A stretch of DNA of 64,000 bases from Seriola aureovittata (GCF_021018895.1 NC_079367.1:117001-181000), one strand, 5' to 3'. Positions 37,580 to 50,640 are shown, counted from the first letter of the stretch. Translations and numbers: made by a program. Notes: generated from the letters alone by a model not told the origin.

Positions 37580-38079
37580 NNNNNNNNNNNNNNNNNNNNN
37601 NNNNNNNNNNNNNNNNNNNNNNNNNNNNNNNNNNNNNNNNNNNNNNNNNNNNNNNNNNNNNNNNNNNNNNNNNNNNNNNNNNNNNNNNNNNNNNNNNNNN
37701 NNNNNNNNNNNNNNNNNNNNNNNNNNNNNNNNNNNNNNNNNNNNNNNNNNNNNNNNNNNNNNNNNNNNNNNNNNNNNNNNNNNNNNNNNNNNNNNNNNNN
37801 NNNNNNNNNNNNNNNNNNNNNNNNNNNNNNNNNNNNNNNNNNNNNNNNNNNNNNNNNNNNNNNNNNNNNNNNNNNNNNNNNNNNNNNNNNNNNNNNNNNN
37901 NNNNNNNNNNNNNNNNNNNNNNNNNNNNNNNNNNNNNNNNNNNNNNNNNNNNNNNNNNNNNNNNNNNNNNNNNNNNNNNNNNNNNNNNNNNNNNNNNNNN
38001 NNNNNNNNNNNNNNNNNNNNNNNNNNNNNNNNNNNNNNNNNNNNNNNNNNNNNNNNNNNNNNNNNNNNNNNNNNNNNNN
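37580..38079. other. Assembly gap (500 N)
   Basis: Fixed-size placeholder. It separates the 216-bp tandem repeat from transposon copy B and hides the left end of copy B. Confidence 1.
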
Positions 38080-38106
38080 TCGCGAACACTGGCTTTCGGT
38101 AGAACA

Positions 38107-38398
38107 ATGTCGAAGGTACGAGCGAAACACAGTAGTTGCTTTGTTGTTGGCTGCACAAACCAACACAGGAGTTTTTTTTAATCCCTACGCCCGAGGATCT
38201 AAAGACCCAGTGGATTAATTTTATTTTTGATGGAAATGTTCCCGCTCCAACTCCGAAAGTGTTGTACTGTGTGCTAACCATTTCACCTCGGACTGCTTTC
38301 TCAACCTGGGCCAGGACAACGCAGGATTTCCTACAAGTCTCAAGATAAAGCTTGGATCAGTACCGACTGTCTGTGACCCAACTTTGAACTTCGGAGCT
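38107..38398 (+). pseudogene. THAP-domain exon, frameshifted
   Basis: Starts ATG at 38107 and ends at a GTAAGT donor (38399). Reading across frames gives the THAP zinc-finger signature: [14 protein letters not shown], then [20 protein letters not shown], then [10 protein letters not shown] and LGSVPTVCDP. THAP domains are C2CH DNA-binding modules common in transposases. Two frame breaks are visible: one in the T run at about 38170-38177, one near 38255 between APTPK and VLCANHF. No single reading frame covers the domain, so it is a pseudogene, unless the homopolymer break is a sequencing error. It is the presumptive first coding exon of the copy B plus-strand gene. Confidence 0.85.
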
Positions 38399-39044
38399 GT
38401 AAGTTTTACCATTTTATGTTGCTTTACTGTTTGTTCACGAGAGCCTGTTGCGTGTGTTGTTAGCATGGCAGCTAACGTGGCTAACGTTTAGCGTCGTCGA
38501 CGCGCAGCCAGGTATAGCGGGGTACAGATTGTATGTAATTCTTCTGCTTGGTATCGCCGTGTGACATTGATAAGAGCCACCCTGTTAAATGTATTATATT
38601 TTAAAGGCGTTTTAGCTGTCTGTAAAGTCAAGCCGGTAAAATTCGGACTAAAAATAGGCTTTGTACTGATTAGCGTAGGTGTCCGGGCTTGTTTATTAGT
38701 GCTGTGAAAGTTATTATTGAGAGTCATGCCTTATAACGGCCGTTTTAACGTTTATATCATGTTTACAGATACAGTGCCTGTAGGGAATATCTGGATAAGC
38801 GCAGAGTTAAGGGGATATGTCCAAGGGGATAGTCTATAATACACATTTTTTGCATCTTGCACATATAATGAGCTATTTGCAGCATTTACAAGCTATTGAC
38901 AACCCAGTTTACACATAATTGAGAGCATCTGTTATCATTCTTGCACTGTTTGCAGCTGTTGCCATAACTACACATTTGAGGAGATGTTGGTGTAATCTCT
39001 GTTTCCTCTGTTCAGGCCATCTATACAGCTTCCTGCAACAGGGG

Positions 39045-39789
39045 ATGTTGCATGCCAGACTGACCCACTGTAGGCACACAGTTATCCTTGAAGATCTTCA
39101 GCCTCACATCAGAAGTACAGGTCTGTAGCCATCTGAAGTGCATCTACTTTTGATAAACCTAACAGTCATTTATCAGTCTTGGAATAATGTGCAGGTAAAT
39201 GAAGCTGTGGTTACTTAGAACTTGTGAGAGTGTGTAGGCTAAGGTTTCTGTCATCATCTGTCACCTGGCTGCCATGTCCTACAATGAAAATGCTGACCGA
39301 CCACAAGCCCAAACAAAAGAAGGTGAACCACTGTTCAAGGTCCAATTTCCAAAGGCCATGAAGGGAGAATGCAGAGCTACACCAGTTAAGACTGAGGCGA
39401 CATTCTATAAGTGTTATATTATTTTATTTTTCAACCAAAAAATGTTTTGTACACATTGTATTAAATATTGCACATATAATGTTATGACAGTTCCATCAAT
39501 AACAAAATACAGTAAAGAAAATGTCAGGAGGTATTTAGAAACAGAGTCAGTCATTGTTTTGTAAAAAAAAAAAAAAAAGTGAAAAATGTAAAAAAAATCT
39601 TTTGTGTTTTATCAAACAGGGAATGTGGTGGACCTCATATTTGAAAAAGTCTTTGTTGACCTAGGACCATACACAGAAGCTGCTTTGGCCATCCCCATCC
39701 CAGAGGACCTCACTGCACAGTTGGAGCGGCCTGAGAAGGAGGAGGTCATATCCAGCTCTGTGTCCCGGTTCTATCATGGGCCAGTCTAA
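39045..39789 (+). pseudogene. Plus-strand gene remnant of copy B (3' exons)
   Basis: Counterpart of 14961-15736. The first piece (about 39016-39194) has VACQTDP and, in a shifted frame, VGTQLS; it lacks two bases present in copy A (gaagatctt versus gaagactctt). The intron acceptor of the middle exon is removed by a deletion of about 35-40 bp near 39257. The middle exon (to 39406) still reads YNENADRPQAQTKEGEPLFK. It shares with copy A the ATAAGT in place of a GT donor. The last exon (39620-39789) is intact and ends in TAA. The family is inferred from recalled teleost THAP-element proteins. Confidence 0.7.
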
Positions 39790-41400
39790 AACCCACATAC
39801 CGGCCTGTGGCGTCAGGAAACACGGCATGGATGCGTAGGACCACGCAGGCTGGAATGACGACCCAGATTCTGCAACCAAGGAAGCACCAGCTCACAAAGC
39901 TCCTATAGGCTAGATACCTGTACTGACTAAAACAACTGGACAGGGCATTTAGTCTTGCAAACATATATCTATGTTGTGTCTCACAATTTTTTATATGGAT
40001 CCAGTGAATCCTACAGTTTTTTCATCATCACTGATTATAACTGCCTCATTTGATGTAAATAAATGCTTGATTGTTACTAAAGAAATGACTCCTCTGAATT
40101 CATATATTATATGCACACTATCTGCTGATAGAAGAACTTTACAAATCAAAGAGCAGCTAAACTAATTTATTTGAGGGTGTGTTACTCTATTTGTGGTGTG
40201 TTATTACCATTGTAAAATTATGTGCACTGAAGTAAAACAAGACTGTCTAACATCTTTTATTTAGATTGAAACTATGTTTTAACAAAGAAGCAAAACGTAC
40301 TGGTGTATTCCTCTCAACCGTAAAGGACCATAGTCAGTGCGGTACATGTTGCAGGCAGAACACATTGAGGCAGAGCGGCTCCAACCCAGGACGGTCTACC
40401 ATACATGGTAAATCTTCCACGATCTCCCATAGCCATCTGGTAACCTACAGTGAATTGCAAATGGTAAATTCTATGGTTGATTATAAATGTAATGTAATCA
40501 AAACAAATTAGTGATTAGTTTGTCCAGTGAGAATGCTACCTGTGGTATCTCCTAGCAGCAGATGTTCTCAGCTTCTGTGGGCATGGTTGCACAGTTTCCA
40601 CAGGAGCACCTGTCCAAGATATAGAGAAAAATGGTAACATTCACCAAAATATAAAGCTTGTGAAATTCAAACACTGACAGACAGTGGAGCTAAGGTGGGT
40701 AAGAAGTAAGCTTGGCTACATATCAGGTGCATATAACAGAGGTAATTTATAACATGTCACTTATTGCATATAATGTGGAGCTTGACAACAGTGTAGTGTA
40801 GAAAACTGCACAGTTTAGTCTTTGACTAAAGATTACTGTTGCTGTCAGACATGTTTATGCTGATTTACAGCTTTCATTGTAATACACAAAATAAATTTAC
40901 TTCATAAAGGAAGATGTCATGATGAGCATCTCTGCTCAAAACATGGAGAAAAATTATTTACTTTGTCAGCATCTATTAAAATATCTGACTAGTACTGACA
41001 TTGAACACCTGTAGCAGTCTAGATACAACAAACATTTTCAGACTGTAAAAGTATATCTAAGGAGGCATGACAGATAACTACATTACACTATTCACAATAG
41101 TGCTTATTTACCAAAAGAGCTCCAGTAATGACGAGACAGTAACAGTTAGCATTAGCTACCTAGCTACATGTTAGTAACTGTGTGCCAGCACTCATCAACA
41201 AACTCAAAATGTAATGTCAAAATACACAAAATGGTTACCAACCATTCAGAAACGTCCTGCTGCAGTTGTAGAGTTTGAACTTCTTCAGCAGCCTCTCCCT
41301 CTGGCTCAGATTCTGGATAAAAGTGGTGTGGTTGAACCAAATCGCTACCGACGCCAGGTTGCCGGTCACGGTCACCGTAAACATTAGAGCACGGTGCCAG
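39746..41400 (-). pseudogene. Minus-strand P2X7 ballast-like gene remnant, copy B
   Basis: Exons, reading leftward: a (about 41400-41243, ends SEW with a split TGG codon), b (40609-40540: CSCGNCATMPTEAENICC, TAG, EIPQ), c (40444 to about 40305: VTRWLWEIVEDLPCMVDRP, then GLEPLCL, frameshift, YRTDYGPLRLRG) and d (about 39925-39746: QYRYLAYRSFVSW, VIPACVVLRI, GRYVGFR, stop). Donor and acceptor dinucleotides and phases fit: TG plus G completes Trp, and exon b is 1+69 nt. Exon d lacks six bases found in copy A. Known: P2X7 C-termini form a zinc/guanine-nucleotide-binding cytoplasmic ballast. Inference: this is a stand-alone relative carried by a transposon. Confidence 0.82.
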
Positions 41401-41638
41401 AGAAGCCCGAACGGCAGCCCCTTCCGGAGAGGGGCGTGGTCAGGCACAGCTCATTGCATTTAAAGCTACAGACACAGAAACAGCCTGTTCTGAACAGGGC
41501 TCAAAAAGAGGGGTTTACAGGCATGCTGAAATATAGGATCGGAGTGGATTTTTTAGCAAAAAGCTTCAAATACATGCTTTGGGGACCTCTGAGACTTATT
41601 CAAACTTGTTGAAAAGGAGCATAATATGTCCCCTTTAA

Positions 41639-43098
41639 CACAAATGGTAAATATTTTATACGACTCTGGATACACAGGGATGTAACTTGAAGCCATTCTG
41701 AGATGTCGGAGGCATACAACAACAAGGCGGTAATGCACAAAAAAAGTGCATGTCATACATTGTCTGTGTAGTGTGTGTTTGTTTTGTGGGATCCAAGTAA
41801 CGTTCATGGCCAAATATGTGGAGAGCTAAACATGTGTGATGTTGAAAAAGGAAAGGTTCTTGCTGCCACAAAGTTGGAAGCACATTATTGTTGAGAATAT
41901 AAATGTAAGCTCAAGCATTACAGTTTCCTTTAAATGAATGAAAGGACCTGGGCAAAATCATGAAAAATAGCCCCAGACCAAACGTTAACTACAGTATAGT
42001 TAGAATAGTGTCTACCAATTGCATCTGCATGATTACCTGATATCCCTTATTTGATTTATAGCTTATTTATTTCTGGCCACCGGCTGGTAGAGTGAAGGAC
42101 CTAGATGACGAGGCAGAGAAATTAAAATGGAGGAAGAAGAGGCTCTCCCATATGTGTATGCACATGGACATCTTTGGAATCAAATTTGAACATGTTATGT
42201 ACCACCAGCAGTTTCTTCTGCCAGGACAGAATGTGTGTTCTCTGTGGCTGCTGGTTGCCCAGTGTGTTTTATGTGAAAGCCTGTTTGGATCAAAATGTGG
42301 GGATCAGCTCTTTCCTGTCTCTAGGAAGATGCTTGTCACCTTTGTATACTCCATCCTTGCCCTGCTGTCATAGACTGGGATTGTATGTCTGTCAGTCACA
42401 GTGTCAGTATTAGGGCCCTCAACGACCCCCGTAGGCTTTTCCCTTTGGCATTCTTCAGTGATGTCACACTCTGATGACTGGTCCTGTCAAAACAGGCTGC
42501 GTGTGTGCGTGCGTGTGTGTGTATATGTGTGTATATGTGTGTTTATAAACTGTATGGCTTCATCACACTGCACAACTTTTCCCAGTTACAAGAAATGACC
42601 AGTATTTGTAAGTGTGTCTTTAACTGTTGTTAACTCATATTTGCAGTGAGATGTCAACAACCAAAAGCTTTGTGATGGTGTAATACCTGCTACATTTGGT
42701 GCTGTGCATCCTTACTGGTCATGGCAACATGCAGAGCATGCTGTGTATTTCCAGTTTAATTAGTTAAAGTAAAGATTTGGAATAAAAGTAAGTAATCAGC
42801 AAAAAATTAAATGTGTGTTAACATATCAGGGTGAACACATGCTGCAAGCTGTGCTTTCTTGAGCATAGCTTTTTCTCACTTCCACAAAGCTGGACACATG
42901 ATTTAATGTTGAAATAATAGCCTGTTTTCAATATTAGAATTTGTTTACCGCAAATAACTTGGTCTATTCTGAGAGAAATTCTTTTGTTACTATTTCCAAA
43001 TCCCACACAGACCCGCACTGTGTAGCTGTCACTCACGCACTGCAGAGATACAGAGGCTCTGCACTGAGACAGCACCATGATGTTTGCTTGTTTGTATG

Positions 43099-43189
<91 letters not shown>

Positions 43190-44393
43190 ATGGCTGTATG
43201 AGTGTGTGTCAGTGTCAAACCACACAGGAGAAGAAAGTCAATCTTGAATGTAATGAAAATGCAAATTGTCTCTCTCATGTCGACCTGCGCTGTCAATCAG
43301 CATCACAATACTCCATCGCCTTTCAACCTCTCACAAAACGGCCCACAATCAACCCGGACGTGACTGGGACAAATCGCTCCACCAAGCCATTTCCCTCATT
43401 CATTACAGATAAATCAATCTCCCTTATTGTTATGTTCTTTCCTCATGTCCATTCTCTATTCCTCCATCGATTTCTGTCATCCCTCCATTTGTCTGAACTG
43501 TTTTGTCTTCATCCCTCCTTTCAACAGTTTCCCTCCATCTCATCTAGAGGGAGGTTTGTAATTGGTATTAAAAAAAAAAAGTTGGTGAAATGAAAAACGA
43601 TAAAGTGAACAGGTAGCTGGAGGTGAATGGGATGATTAACGATTAGTAATTAACTCTAGGCTCTGTTTTCAATTACAGTTCAGTGGTAATAGATTGTTTT
43701 TTGTTTGTTTGTTGTGACTGAGTCCAGACTCCCAATTAGTCCATGTTTGTTTGGGAGACCAAGGAGGTCAGGATGGAAGCAGTGAGTTTGAGGCAGTCTC
43801 TGAGTGGGTCTAAATTAACAAAGGGAGGTTTATTTCATTGCCTGGTGAGATTTTCTCTCTTTTGTTCCTCCGATTTTGAACTTCTGTGCAGCAGACTTAC
43901 AGAATCCTGCGGCAGAAATGTCACCTATGTTAGTCAAGAGTTTTCACATTTGATTACACAGTAGCACAGTTTATTCCACTGAAATGTAAGGGATTTGTGT
44001 TGTAGACCAGATGAAAGAGCAGACTAATGCCTCTTGCAATGAATAACAGGCACAATATACACCATTCTATCCCAGTGCCTTTTCAGCAACAGGTGAGAAC
44101 TCTGTCACACAATGTAGTTTTGCATTTTGAAACTTGCAGAATACCTTCAGTTTAGGGTCTTTAAACTCGCAATAGTTTGTGATACTAACGTGATTTGTTC
44201 ACTGATTTATTGGCCACTTGGTGGCAGCAGAAATAAGCTGTAAATACAACAGTGACATATTATCACCTTAAAAGTTGACATGGGAAACTGGTTAGCAAAC
44301 ATTTGTCCTATTTCTCATCCAGCAGACATTAGCATTTATTTGGCCATACCTGTTGCATTTAAGCCCTCGTTTAGCTCTGTTTGGGTCTTGGGA
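41639..44393. other. Non-coding stretch with GT microsatellites, no gene recognised
   Basis: No exon I can support. An impure GT tract lies at about 42497-42545 and a long pure one at 43101-43186. An ORF at 42092-42373 with a charged start (DDEAEKLKWRKKR) follows an ag dinucleotide, but it has no recognisable homology and no donor I can defend. AT-rich single-copy-looking sequence fills the rest. Confidence 0.7.
43101..43186. repeat. (TG)n microsatellite, 43 units
   Basis: Uninterrupted TG repeat of 86 bp. The ORFs of 169 and 135 codons across it are poly(Cys-Val) and poly(His-Thr) artefacts. Confidence 0.99.
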
Positions 44394-44405
44394 AATTTCT
44401 GGCTC

Positions 44406-44650
44406 CATCCGTCCATATTACATTATATTATAGCCCTTATCCTAATAAGGTTGCAGGGGGCTGGAACCACTCCCATCTCACATTCACACTCACGGTCACA
44501 CCTACGAGCAATTTAGACTCATCAATTAACCTAAGTCTTTGGACTGTGGGAAGAAGCTGGAGTACCCAGAGGAAACCCACGCAGACACAGGCAGAACATG
44601 CAAACTCATTCTTGCTGTAAGGCGACAGTGCTAACAACCGCACCACTGTG
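44406..44650 (-). mobile_element. V-SINE-like (HE1-type) retrotransposon with 12-bp target-site duplication
   Basis: On the minus strand it begins CACAGTGGTGCGGTTGTTAG, CACTGTCGCCTTACAGCAAG (tRNA-like head with decayed B box). It continues GAGTTTGCATGTTCTGCC and CTGCGTGGGTTTCCTC, then CCCACAGTCCAAAGACTTAG and GGTTAATTGATGA. These are the conserved central words of fish and vertebrate V-SINEs such as zebrafish HE1. Flanks AATTTCTGGCTC at 44394-44405 and 44651-44662 are identical, giving a clear 12-bp target-site duplication. Confidence 0.88.
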
Positions 44651-44662
44651 AATTTCTGGCTC

Positions 44663-46005
44663 TTAAGTTGCAAAAATGTTCCAGTACCAGCTGGCTTTTA
44701 AATTTGCCTGTATGTTGTTTGGTGCCAAGCAGGTAGAATACAGTCGGTTTTTGGAGACTTTTTTAGAGACAACAGCTGCATGCTGTGGCTGAAAAGGGTG
44801 AGCAGTGAGAATGAACCAAAACAGTAAAATTGCAGGTCAGAAAACTATGAGCTTAGAGAAGACCCATAGGGTTCATGGGAATTGCAGAGTAGGGGTGTTG
44901 TGATATACCAGAATTGACAATAGCCAAGATGTTTAAAAAGAAGTCAAATATTGATATTGTGTAAATGATATACACATGATAATATTGTGATGGTAGATGT
45001 TAGGCCTTGTGGATCTTTTGTTTATCAGTTCGTCTGGTTGCCTTTTCACTATCCATTAAGTGTAATTGCTTTTTTTTGTAGAGTCATGGTAACGAACCTT
45101 CTCACAACTGATGAAAGGTTTTTCTATATTGTAGTGTTACCACACTGTAAGGAGAGAAAGTTCACAGCTCTTTAATTGTGCAAAAATACATTCCAAAGTT
45201 GAGATGAAGCTAATATGAAGTTTCAGCAACCTCATGTTCATCCTGCCAATGCTGTAGGTTTATTGCCAGGCTTTGTCTCAGCAACAAATATCAACCCATG
45301 TTTTACTTTAGGTGATTCAGCAGGTTTACTCTTTAAATTGTTCAGAAATGGGGACAGGCCCATATATTTACATTCATTGTTTGCTAAACTCCTTACAATA
45401 TCTCCTCTTGATGTATTTTCTTTGTCTGGATGTTGTCTGACTTTTGCCATCTGTTACTTTTTTCCACATCTTAAGCATTGCAGCAGTAACATGGTTTTCC
45501 TTTTTTGCAGTTTCTCCTCACTGCCAGAGAAAATTAAATTAGATTGGCTGCCATGGGTGTGTGACACTGATATGCGATTTGTCTACGTGATCAGAGTTTG
45601 GATTTTGATCTCAGTCTGTTGTCCTCATCTGAACTCCTCTTGTGACAGCAACGTACCTTTATAATGACCTGCATAAATCACTCGATTAGAATCACATTTG
45701 CTTCGGCTGACTCTTCTTACATGTTGTTCCACCAAGATGAATTTAAAAATGAGGAAGTGGCTTTGACCTTTGCTGGCTCCAGAAACAGAAAATCAATTTA
45801 TGCTGCTGTCCCGATAAACAGCTTCTCCATTGGCTCACAATGCAGGATCATTAGCCTTATCCGCATATCTGTTACACCACCATTGAGAGAAAAGCCAATA
45901 AGTAAAAGATGCTTTTAAGATGCATACTCAATTACTGGGGAAATTTTGGAAATCATAATTGAACAGAAAGAAAAACATGGCTTTGTAATTTATCATCGTA
46001 TTGTA

Positions 46006-46045
<40 letters not shown>

Positions 46046-49000
46046 CTTCTCTCTCTCTCTATATATAATATATATATATATATATCCCCCTTGGTAAAAA
46101 AGCATATATATATATGTATTTCCGTTTCACGCAAAATCATTTGAATCTCAAGTTCAAATGATGACATTTAACTTCATCTGTGTTTACAAGCTAAAAGCAT
46201 CTATTTGCAAATGAGGCTAGTAGACTAATTGAGATTCATTGAGAACCACTTTATCATACATAAGACTGTTGAGCATTGATTACTTCTTTAATCATTCATC
46301 AAATTGTTCTGCTCCCTCTATCCAGATTTGTTTAGATAAATTAACATGTGAAAATCAGACATGCTTGAGATAATCCCGTGTGCTGTGCACTGACATTTGC
46401 AAGCAAGAAGAATCCCTTAACCCTCACACAGAACAAGATTAGCAGTACCAATCATCCATGCATGTCTGTTCAGTCCTCAGTCTAGAAAAATCAGGCTACC
46501 AGCTGTGTAGTCAGCCTGCAGCATTATCAGTCCATAAGCGCATGTAAACAAAAACGCAAATGGATCAAGGCCTTTGGAAAAACCATGCAACTCAGTCAGC
46601 TCAAAATATTGGCAAAATATTACAGTTGCACCTTGTCATGGTGTCATTTCTTTTGGCAATAATATGCCATGACTACATCGGGTGCTTTGTTTTTTTAAAA
46701 AATGGGATCAATTTCTGTATTCATTTATTTAATACATCCATATCTATTTATCAATTTAGTCTGAAATGCAGATCATTTCAGAATATTTCTAATATTAAAT
46801 TTCATGCAACAAGGCAATTTCCTTAAATCCACGCTTAAAAAGATTTCTTTTTATATTACATCAGTGTAATACTTTTGCAATTTAATTAAGAGCATTTCCA
46901 TCAGTTTCTAACTTTTCTCTTTATAGTAAGGAGCATTTTGATGTACTTTTCCCTGTGTATGCTATAAGCTCGCCTACAGTTACGCACTGCATGAACAGTA
47001 ACTAACTCACCATGTGAGATGCTATCTGGGGCTGGTATGTTCCAGTTATTTTTTAAAGTCATTTCTCCCCCTTGGTAAGAAAGTTGATTGCGACTGAAAT
47101 CTGATAACAACTTTGTGGGCCAGATAAGAGAAGTTCTTGTGAAACAGGAGAAACAAATGTGCCTGTATGCTCTCCTCCCTTTGTCCCTGTCCGATGATAG
47201 ATGGACTGCGCTCCCCTTCTAGTTTAGCCATCCATCCTACATGAAAATGTGTTAAGCACACCACGTGTGAGGAATATTGTCTCTTGATCTATATTTCACT
47301 CGCTCTGTGTCTCTTTGTGCGTGTTTGTCTTAGTGTGCAAGTCTTTCAGCTCTCTTTTATTTTCTGTGCTGTTGCATTTGTATACTGCTTATTCTGTATA
47401 GTACTGAAATGTTGTCTCATTTATATGTTTTTTATTCAATTCAAATTATAGTTTAATTTAATGAATTACATTTTCACTTAATAACTTGTCCATATGATTC
47501 AAAAAAGATGATTTTGCACCATTTTATTTCACTGTGGATATCATAACGTTTTATTTGGAAAACATAGTCCCAAAGAGCACACCAGAAAAGAAATGTGTTG
47601 ATAATATGTTTATTCAGGGCGTCCTACCATCCTGTATATTCAGAGTGGTCATTATATCTTGTGGTGGGTTCCTCCTGAGAGCACCAGTGTTTTGATGGGT
47701 CTTTGGCTGTTTAAATATTTTGAGCACATTTGGCAAAATGTCATATTGATTAGCTGACAGATCATAAAAACAAATCCATACACAATTGATTAGTTTAGTT
47801 ACAATCACTTGACAAGGTGTGAAGGCCTGCGGGGAAACTGTGAGTATAGTGCCAGTTTTAGGGCCTATCTGAAACTATTATTTTGTATTGTAAAGCTACA
47901 TTATGCAAAGTCTGTATGCAAAAACAATGCATGATAAATAGGATAAATTACACTGCGTTTATGCATTAACCCCCCTGGCCTGGAACTGGTTTATAATCGT
48001 CACTACATTAGGGTATCTCATTTGCTGAGGCCACCAATAGACTGGGTGGGAAAGTCATTTATAAACAACAACAACAACAAAGCAGTACAAAAAGAAAGTC
48101 GAACACCAAAGTTTAGCAGAAAAGATGTGATAATAGATGAACTGAACATCAGCACTGCCTTTTGTTTTTTTATTACAGATTTCCTGCTTCTTCTGTGCCT
48201 GAGGTGGCTTTACACTTGCTGGTTAGCTCACCCTCAAGCTAGATGCTGTTTCAAGGTAGACAGCTCATTAAGAATAGTGACAAGTGCTGCAGAGCGAACT
48301 TAACCAGCTAAGGGAAAGGAGGACATGACTAACAAAACGGCATATTATAGCTGTGACAGGACCTGTGACACTTTCTCCACTCTAGAATTGGACTTAATAC
48401 CTCTTCCATTGAAGTAATACAATTCGCTGCTGCAGTGGGCAGCTCCTGCCACTTTTTTAAAAACACATCTAGACTACAGACAGTGCAAAGTTTCCTAAAT
48501 GATTCTTAAAAGTGAGCTAGGTGTTAACGTCTATATTTGCTTTGGAAGAGGTGAAGCCTCCTGCCTTTGGGTATTCTCTGCATCTGACAGAATGCTTTTC
48601 AGACTTCAGTGATTTCTACTACTGTGCAGAAAACTATTCCCACAACCCACAGAGGGGACAGCCGGCGTGGGCGGTGGGCTGTCAGTCAAATCCACATGTA
48701 CCAGGGCGAGTGATGCATGAAGGGAGTTTGAGATTTCACTGTCATCTTCAGTCTGGTCCCCTGCAGATCTCCCCCTTCTGCCTCCATTTCTGCTCCAACG
48801 CTCCGCTGGCCACAAAGACTGTATAATCTGTGCCACAACTAAAGCTGACTGCTAATCATTTAACTGAACAAATAAGGTCATCTAGAGTTGTACTTTTGGT
48901 TTCCTCCGCCTTTTGTTTGAGTCGATTCTCACTGTAGTGGTGCAATAAGTTGTATGTTAGGTTTAAAATGTTTTATTAAATGACCATTGGGAAAAACCCA

Positions 49001-50340
49001 ACAAAAAGGTTCCTGTTGTATTTAAGCCTACTGATAAACTGTATTCTTCAGTACTGTGTCCTTCCCTGTAAATTTATTTATTAATTTATTTAAAAGTTTA
49101 TTTTAACGTTTTATAAAGTTTGATGAAGTTTTTTGTTCCAACTACTGCTATTATCAGTACTCCTGCTGCTGCTGTTACTGTAATACTGTGGCTGCAGTAA
49201 CACTACCTGCCGCTGGGTGCCGCTGTTCATCCTGATCACATTCGCTGTCCGTGGTGCTGAACTGCTTCACAGCGATGCCCTGTCATCCAAATAGATACAG
49301 AGTCGCAGTGTAGAGGCCCAATGAGCCAAAAAAACGGTGCTGAAAAGAAATATGTATCATTCCACAATTTATTAAATCCAGATGTAACCTTGTGTATAGT
49401 GAAACTACTCTGTGTACAGAACTGTTGTCCAAACTCATTTTACTTCCAGAAAATGTAATAAAAAATAATATTTATAATTTCTCATTCGCTGATGAGGCAC
49501 TGGATACCACCTGTGGGAGTCAGTGACCTACTCGAAACGGACTGTACCGTTGCTCTATAAAGAAATTGTCATTTTTACAGGCTTCATAGAAGAAAAGGCT
49601 ATAGCAAACTGTTCGATACTTTGTTCATATTAGGCTACTGAGGCAGGGACAAGAAAGGTTGATGTTACGAGTAGTACCTGAACTCTTAAACTTAAAAGCC
49701 ATAGGTGGCGCATATGCAGAGAGGTAGAGGTGAATGCGGCTGCGGAGCCTTCCGACCACCGGATCGTTCTATAATACTGTGGAGCCGGACCAGCATCAAG
49801 TCAGCCGGAGGAAGCTACAGCAGCATAGGAAATAATGGGAACTTTCCTCCAAAATAAAAGAACACAATGTTCGCACTTAATAGTGGTGTAAGTACGTCAG
49901 CCTGCAGTAAAGTCGATTACAAAAACATTTTTTTCTCATTAAATGAATTGCTTTAGATCTGCTTTGTAGATTTTTTTTTTTTGCACAATAACATTAAAAA
50001 ATGGGATAGATAATTTATTTCAATGGGCTTCTTTGTCTCCCCTCACAGTCTAAAACACCACAGAAATACATTTTGGAATACTTTGGACTATTGCACAGTT
50101 GTGTGCAGATTGTGATTTAAGGATTATAAATGGCAATAATCTTAAAGTAATGTGTTTTTATAAAACATTGGGATATGTTCCCCTATTTAAATTAATTTTC
50201 ATTCATCTTCTAGTCTATCTATCCATTGCCAGCTTAATCTTTCCTCATCAGACTGTAGGGTCTGATATAGCGAGTGAAAATATCATTGTTATGACCCTGA
50301 GTCATAATTTGTGGTCCTGTTTGTATTTTAGTGTTCTTTA
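44663..50340. other. Upstream non-coding region of mgat5b, no gene recognised
   Basis: AT-rich sequence without convincing exons. It contains a CT/TA compound microsatellite (46009-46085) and short ACA repeats (48065-48080). ORFs such as 45215-45664 (149 codons, hydrophobic and Cys-rich) and 48521-48826 lack recognisable motifs and flanking splice signals. Distal regulatory elements of the downstream gene may lie here, but cannot be located from one sequence. Confidence 0.6.
46009..46085. repeat. CT / TA compound microsatellite
   Basis: A TC run with two interruptions (gctcttct) from 46009, changing at 46060 into a TA run to 46085. A short second TA run lies at about 46104-46115. Confidence 0.97.
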
Positions 50341-50640
50341 GTTTTTGCTTTACCTACGATTTGATGACACGCTTGTTGCCAGCATTGAAAATGGGGCTAC
50401 TACTTTGAAAGGATTACCGGACGTTCATCACCTCACTACAGCTACCTTGCCTCCTGAGAAGTGAATGAGTATGAGGGCAACACGGCTGACTGGCCACACT
50501 CGCACTGGCTTCACCGTGAAGTTGAGTCGTCCACGAAGCTACCTCTCCTCTCGTGAACTCGTCCACATAGAGAGAGAGAAAAAAAAAATCACATCTTTGA
50601 TAACAACGCCATTTTTTTTTCTCAAGAACTCACATCGGAT

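Larger units (their letters stand above)
38080..41638 (+). mobile_element. Decayed DNA transposon, copy B
   Basis: The right end is the same as copy A (gagcataatatgtcccc, then TTTAA at 41634-41638). The left end is lost in the gap. It carries a THAP exon (38107-38398) absent from copy A, the plus-strand 3' exons, and the minus-strand ballast-like gene. A large internal deletion relative to an active element is likely, because only about 1 kb separates the THAP exon from the C-terminal exons. The minus-strand gene starts close to the right terminus, so the two genes run inward from opposite ends. Confidence 0.82.

Noticed and set aside
37455..38281. ORFs of 211-271 codons around 37.5-38.3 kb
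   Set aside because: They are open only because they cross the N gap.
42092..42373. Possible exon starting with a charged segment
   Set aside because: An ag precedes it, but there is no convincing donor, homology or partner exon.
43033..43593. ORFs of 135-169 codons across the TG repeat
   Set aside because: Dipeptide translations of a microsatellite.
48521..48826. 101-codon ORF rich in Cys, Ser and Pro
   Set aside because: No recognisable motif and no splice context; it could be a conserved non-coding element but that cannot be judged from one sequence.
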